The notes under the pieces are model-generated. The model did no database searches. It worked only from the letters and a program-made list of their open reading frames with translations, and was not told the origin of the DNA. This document shows, piece after piece, positions 59,446 through 64,000 of a stretch of 64,000 bases of DNA; the stretch's first letter is position 1, and every line of letters starts with the position of its first letter. Source of the stretch: Rhizophagus clarus (Eukaryota > Glomeromycota > Glomeromycetes > Glomerales > Glomeraceae). A program made the translations under genes and the position numbers. The stretch covers positions 248,001 through 312,000 of the forward strand of contig BLAL01000239.1 of NCBI GenBank assembly GCA_015698045.1. The letters run 5' to 3'.

Positions 59446-61965
59446 TATTGTACAATAATAATAATATTATTAACAATTTATTAAAAATATAGGTTAAACG
59501 ACATCAGCATGATCCTATAGGGCCGTGCGATAAATACTTTTACGGATTTACTCAATAATCAAGCTTCTTATACTGACCACGTCATTTTATCTACCTATAA
59601 ATAAATTTACTTTCAATTCATAATAAGGATTTAAAAAAACTAGATCCGCTAAATATATAACATGCCTTAAATTGATTCTGGTATCAGGTGGTTGAAAGTG
59701 ACTATGGTGAAGGGAACTTTAACATGTGAAATATTATTCTTTTTTAATAATGGACTAGTTCTTAATCGTTCACGTATAAATAATATAGAAAATAGAACAA
59801 TGGCCATTAATCTAATAGATGATAATTTAAATGAAATTAAATATCATAAAAAAAATAAATCTATAATAAAAAAAAGCACGTATATCTCGTTCATATATAT
59901 TATATAGTTATATAGTTAAATTTATTAAAATACATATTTTAAAGTTGTCGTACTAAATTATACCGATTCGGTAAATATTCCTCTCCTTTCCATCATTACT
60001 TAAATTGCGTCGTTGACTATTAAAGCGTCATACAGTGCTGTCGCATTAGCAGTATTTGCAGCATAAATTGTTGGTGCATGAGAGTGCATGAGATTGACAC
60101 GTAATACAGTCAATTCTCGGCAAGAAATAAGATGAATTCTTTGAGTACTAATAATTATTAAAATACTAATTATACAAGTTAAATTTAACTAATTAATTTG
60201 GCTAATACCTTTCCTTTATCTGCAAGGTTAAACAAGTTCACACGTTAATATTAATTTTCGCTTCTTGATTTTTATATTTCGATCAGAGGTGAATTTGTTC
60301 AGATATTGAATCTGCAAGTTGAATAAAAAAAATATTCTTAAGTATCCAAATTACCTTCAACTCTCTATATTTTCCAGCGTAATAAAGAAAAAATTAATTT
60401 TATATTGTAAAAAAGAAATAAAATATTCCCAGAATAATCAAATATAATTCACCTTTTCATGAAATACAACTCTTTTTATATACTCTATACATTGATTCAA
60501 ATAATTTAATTATAAGGTCGACGTTTAAATCTGTTGATATTTTATGAATACTAACCAATTTTTTAATTTGAAGAGTTGATAGATTAAAATGGAAAAAAAC
60601 TTTCCATTTATATAAATTCATGTGATTATGTTTCGAATTACAATCATGTGGCTTATAGCAAATAGTTTACACAGAAAAAAAATTGCGTTATGACAGTGTG
60701 AAACAATATTTTTCATTGAAGCAAAATTATTAGCTTGAATATATGAAACCAGAACTTCACAACTTGGGAAAAATATTTTTTTCTTCGCAATTTCAACAGC
60801 GTGCGTGTTGATGAAAGGAATTAGGCCTTGAAATAATATATTCTACTTTCCAACTAATAACTTGTGACAAATATTTTTTCTTCACAATTAATTCAGACGA
60901 AATAATTCTTTTCTCTACAACTTCAGCACGTTAACCTTCCACTTATCCACAAAATTCCACGTTAATATTATTTTTGTTAGTTTTTCGGCATAAAAATTTG
61001 TTAGTTTTTTGTGTTAATTTTTGTGTGAGCTTTTCATGTAAAATCTGCAGCTGAAAAAGGATGCAATAAATATGAAATTCTGTCCTCCAGAAAATGGGTT
61101 ACTTTTTAAATGAGTTAGCTTTTTTTTAAAGGTAGTTAAAAAAAACGTAGCAGTATATAATATACTATTCTCCAGAGAATTTGTCAATTTTTTCAACACA
61201 ATAAATGTGCCATTTTATGTCAGTTTTTTGTTAAAATGTGTTAGTTAATGCCCCTAATTCGCAAAAAAATTATTGTACATCAAAAAGTCCGCATTATACC
61301 TTGAATATTTGTTTCAAGTATTATATGAGTTTGAGGACTTAAAAAATGTTACTGGCTAAGCATGATATAATTATAGAAAAGTTTCAGTATTTTGCGATTA
61401 ATTTATTATGTTGCCGCTTTTGGTTGATTCGAAAATGTAAATTGTAAATAAGTTACTGTATATAGTATGTCTGTAAAAATTTAAGTGTAATTAAATTATT
61501 AGAAAGAATAATTTTAATAAGTCACAAATAAAAAAAATGTTGTAAACAAAATTAAACCTTATTTTAAAATATCATAATCGAATAATTCGTTTGCCTTCAT
61601 AGGCTTCTAATAAAAGATTTCATAATGATTCGATGAATATGTACGTACATTGATTAATGCGTGTCTTTGATATCTCCAAATTCGGCTTTGTTGGTGCCTT
61701 TGTTGTATATCAAAAAACGAGGAAAAATATAAGTTTCTCATAATATATGGTGCATAACACCTAAAGTCATCAAAAATTTAGCATAAATTTAATATATGTC
61801 TAATTTTTTAATTTGCATATTATTAAACAATTAAACCAATTTTTATATAATTCATGTTGTACTTTTTCAGAAAATCGGCTTACATTTTTGATTAACTTAA
61901 TTATTTAAAAAGTTATTAACGTTTAAAAATATGGTATATTAGTTAATCAAATTTCGGTAGGTAGC
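59446..61965. other. intergenic, no gene
   Basis: AT-rich. A short minus-strand reading near 60060-60010 (TIYAANTANATALYDAL) looks coding-like but is isolated. Frames at 59692-59907 and 61014-61199 have no family character. Nothing else is recognised. Confidence 0.4.
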
Positions 61966-63105
61966 AAGTGCGTAACATAAATTGGCTAAGTGCGTAACGT
62001 AAAGTGGCAAAATTACGTAATTACGTTACTCCCCTTCAAATAAAGGCACGGAACGTAAGATGAAATATTTTAACCTTACGTTCCTTCTAAATTTGTCACG
62101 TGATCTGTACGACCAAATGATTGTTTTGACTTAAATAATTGTTTCGCGCGTATTGTAACATTTACCTTAAAAAAAATTCTTATGAAAAATAAAATAATTT
62201 ATAATTTATTTTAAATAAATTTTTTGTGATAACACATTTATTTATAAATCAACTTTACATTTATTAAAATAAAATCAATTCTAATAAACAAATAAATATT
62301 ATTTTTAATGAAATAGTTTCAAATACACATAAAACATTAATTATTTCAAAACTAACATAATGAAAATTAATATTTAAATTTCCAAGGCCTATTTAATTTA
62401 AAAAAAAAAAAGTGCTAAAAATATGCAATAAAGTGTAAAAACAAACATTAATTTTATTAGAACAGATTTAATATTAATAATGACACCAATATTTATATAA
62501 AATTACTTTTAAATGGTCCCATACCTGCTAAACAAATTCATTTAAACTTCTAGAGTTTATTTCATTTAGCAAAGACATTGAAACTGCGCTGTAAATAGAA
62601 AAATAAATGTAGTACAGTTTTTCTTAAAATAAAGGCATCTATTTCTTCACAAGTATTTAAACAATATTAATAAAATTCATACCAGACACACGTGTATTTT
62701 CACTTGTTAAATGATTTTATTAGTCACCAAGTCTTGTTTACTTAACTGAAGTGTTAAAATTAATAATTATAAAATTTATAAAAAAAACGCGTTCATTGTA
62801 AATAAAAATAGGTTACAGCTTAATAACAATATTTCATTTAAAAATATTGGACTTTTTTGTTATTTGATAGTTTATTTGATAGATTTTTAAAAAAAAAATA
62901 GAAAAGAAAACGAGAGTTCGTGGGAGAAATAATTTTTGTGACAAATAAAAGCTGATCACGCTGTACAAATCATGTGACATTCATAAGTAAGTAACGTAAG
63001 ATGGAAACATTTTCACTTTACGTTACTTATAGTAAGCACGTAAATTAACATGTGATTTTAAGATACTTTACGTTACTTACTTAGCCAATTTACGTTACTC
63101 ACTTT
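61966..63105. mobile_element. 1.14-kb element with long terminal inverted repeats
   Basis: The left end begins AAGTGCGTAACATAAATTGG and the right end, reversed, AAGTGAGTAACGTAAATTGG. Both continue CTAAGT..GTAACGTAAAGT, and similarity can be followed inward for about 170 bases to a shared TGTCACGTGATCTGTAC / TGTCACATGATTTGTAC. The arms repeat the word TAACGTAA. The centre is AT-rich and non-coding. No target duplication is obvious. Confidence 0.65.
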
Positions 63106-64000
63106 CTATATACTCGTTATTTTACCGATATGAAATTAACACCGTTTGTACAGTATGTTGATTTCCACTTTATCAAAATGAAAATATGTCTAATTTTGTT
63201 TACCAAATGTCATTTTATTAAATGCAAATTATGCAATTTCACAGCAAAAATTATTTAAATAATCCATCAGCCAATCATGAAATCAGAAAAAATGTGTTTG
63301 AATTTAATAATTTTAATGACATTTTAGATCATTCTTCGCTACTTCCTAATTCCATACCAAAGAATTTCAACAACTTGATAATTATTTAAAAAGTTTTATT
63401 CTTAGATTAAGTTAAGTATTTTAAACAAATTTTATTTTGATATAAATAATATTTACTACTATACAGTATAATCGCATTTTTTGATTATTCAACTGAAATG
63501 TACTAAAATAGCAATTCAATCGAAATGTAATTATTTTTTTTTATCAAGTATCATTTGACCAAATAACTCCTCAAATGACCACTGAAGCAAATCATTTCTG
63601 AACACTTCCAGTCTTTTAGAACCGGAGCAGTCTGGTCTGGACCAGTTCAAACTTCTTGTTTAACGATTAAAAGATTTCTAGATTGCTTTATCATAATTAA
63701 TTTTCAATCATACAGTTTAAATTAAAACCTCTAAATATAAATATAATACTCTTTCATACCTAATTTTTGCTTATCCTTGCTTAATTTCTAATTTTCTTGT
63801 TCTTAATTTATCTTACAACATAATTTCGTATTTTTAACTGTAAAATCAATTTTTTATGTTCATATAACAAGATTTTGAATAGTATAAAATTTCTAGTTTA
63901 TTCTTCGTAAAATTAATACTATATAATTATAATTTTGATTAAAATGTAAATTTAACAGGAACGGTTATTTTCTTTCTTAATCTCCTTCAATTGGATATCT
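63106..64000. other. intergenic to window edge, no gene
   Basis: No coding frame, repeat family or RNA gene is recognised on either strand. Confidence 0.4.

Noticed and set aside
1..64000. tRNA or rRNA genes, telomere repeats
   Set aside because: I looked for B-box-like GGTTCGAATCC contexts, conserved rRNA words and TTAGGG runs and found none that hold up; a covariance-model scan (tRNAscan-SE, Infernal) would settle it.

Overview
The window looks like nuclear DNA of an arbuscular mycorrhizal fungus (Glomeromycotina, Rhizophagus/Gigaspora-like). It is very AT-rich, genes are split by short GT-AG introns, and the recognisable families are those typically expanded in these fungi: Sel1-repeat proteins, TKL-like kinases with a C-x2-C prefix, RNF213-like E3 ligase modules, Crinkler-RHS-type (CR) effector remnants and PD-(D/E)XK nuclease-like domains. 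Species assignment is an inference from family content, not from a search.

Layout. 1-6.2 kb: a minisatellite, dyad-rich repeats, a broken C2H2-like fragment, a decayed multi-exon gene, and a tandem array whose units look like 41-nt exons with splice signals. 6.2-7.6 kb: a decayed CR-type NTPase/nuclease gene. 7.6-12 kb: mostly empty, with one kinase gene fragment. 12.0-18.9 kb: a protein kinase fused in a single exon to the C-terminal half of an RNF213-like E3 protein, broken by several frameshifts and a stop. 19.2-25 kb: decayed minus-strand genes, a DDE transposase remnant, a LINE endonuclease remnant, and two short elements with perfect 8-bp target duplications. 25.3-28.6 kb: a gene of a recurrent AM-fungal family, cut by a complete but dead pogo/Tigger transposon. 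29.0-29.8 kb: a probable secreted Cys-containing protein. 33.2-47.0 kb: a tandem segmental duplication carrying two intact copies of a four-exon bromodomain + PD-(D/E)XK gene, with element insertions polymorphic between the copies. 49.1-49.5 kb: a fold-back element. 52.5-57.9 kb: an intact two-exon gene with about 37 Sel1 repeats and a C-terminal kinase domain. 58.0-63.1 kb: a perfect-looking hairpin, a Helitron-type 3' end, a GC-rich fold-back and a long-TIR element.

Only three genes appear fully open after splicing (33191-35121, 41885-43796, 52507-57927). The 29055-29758 gene is nearly so. Almost everything else is decaying. The window is an accessory, repeat-driven region where transposons, segmental duplication, repeat expansion and probable gene conversion reshape signalling/effector-like genes. 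The most unusual items are the kinase-RNF213 chimera and the duplicated bromodomain-nuclease-like genes, whose second intron holds a long hairpin and a GC-richer antisense reading frame.
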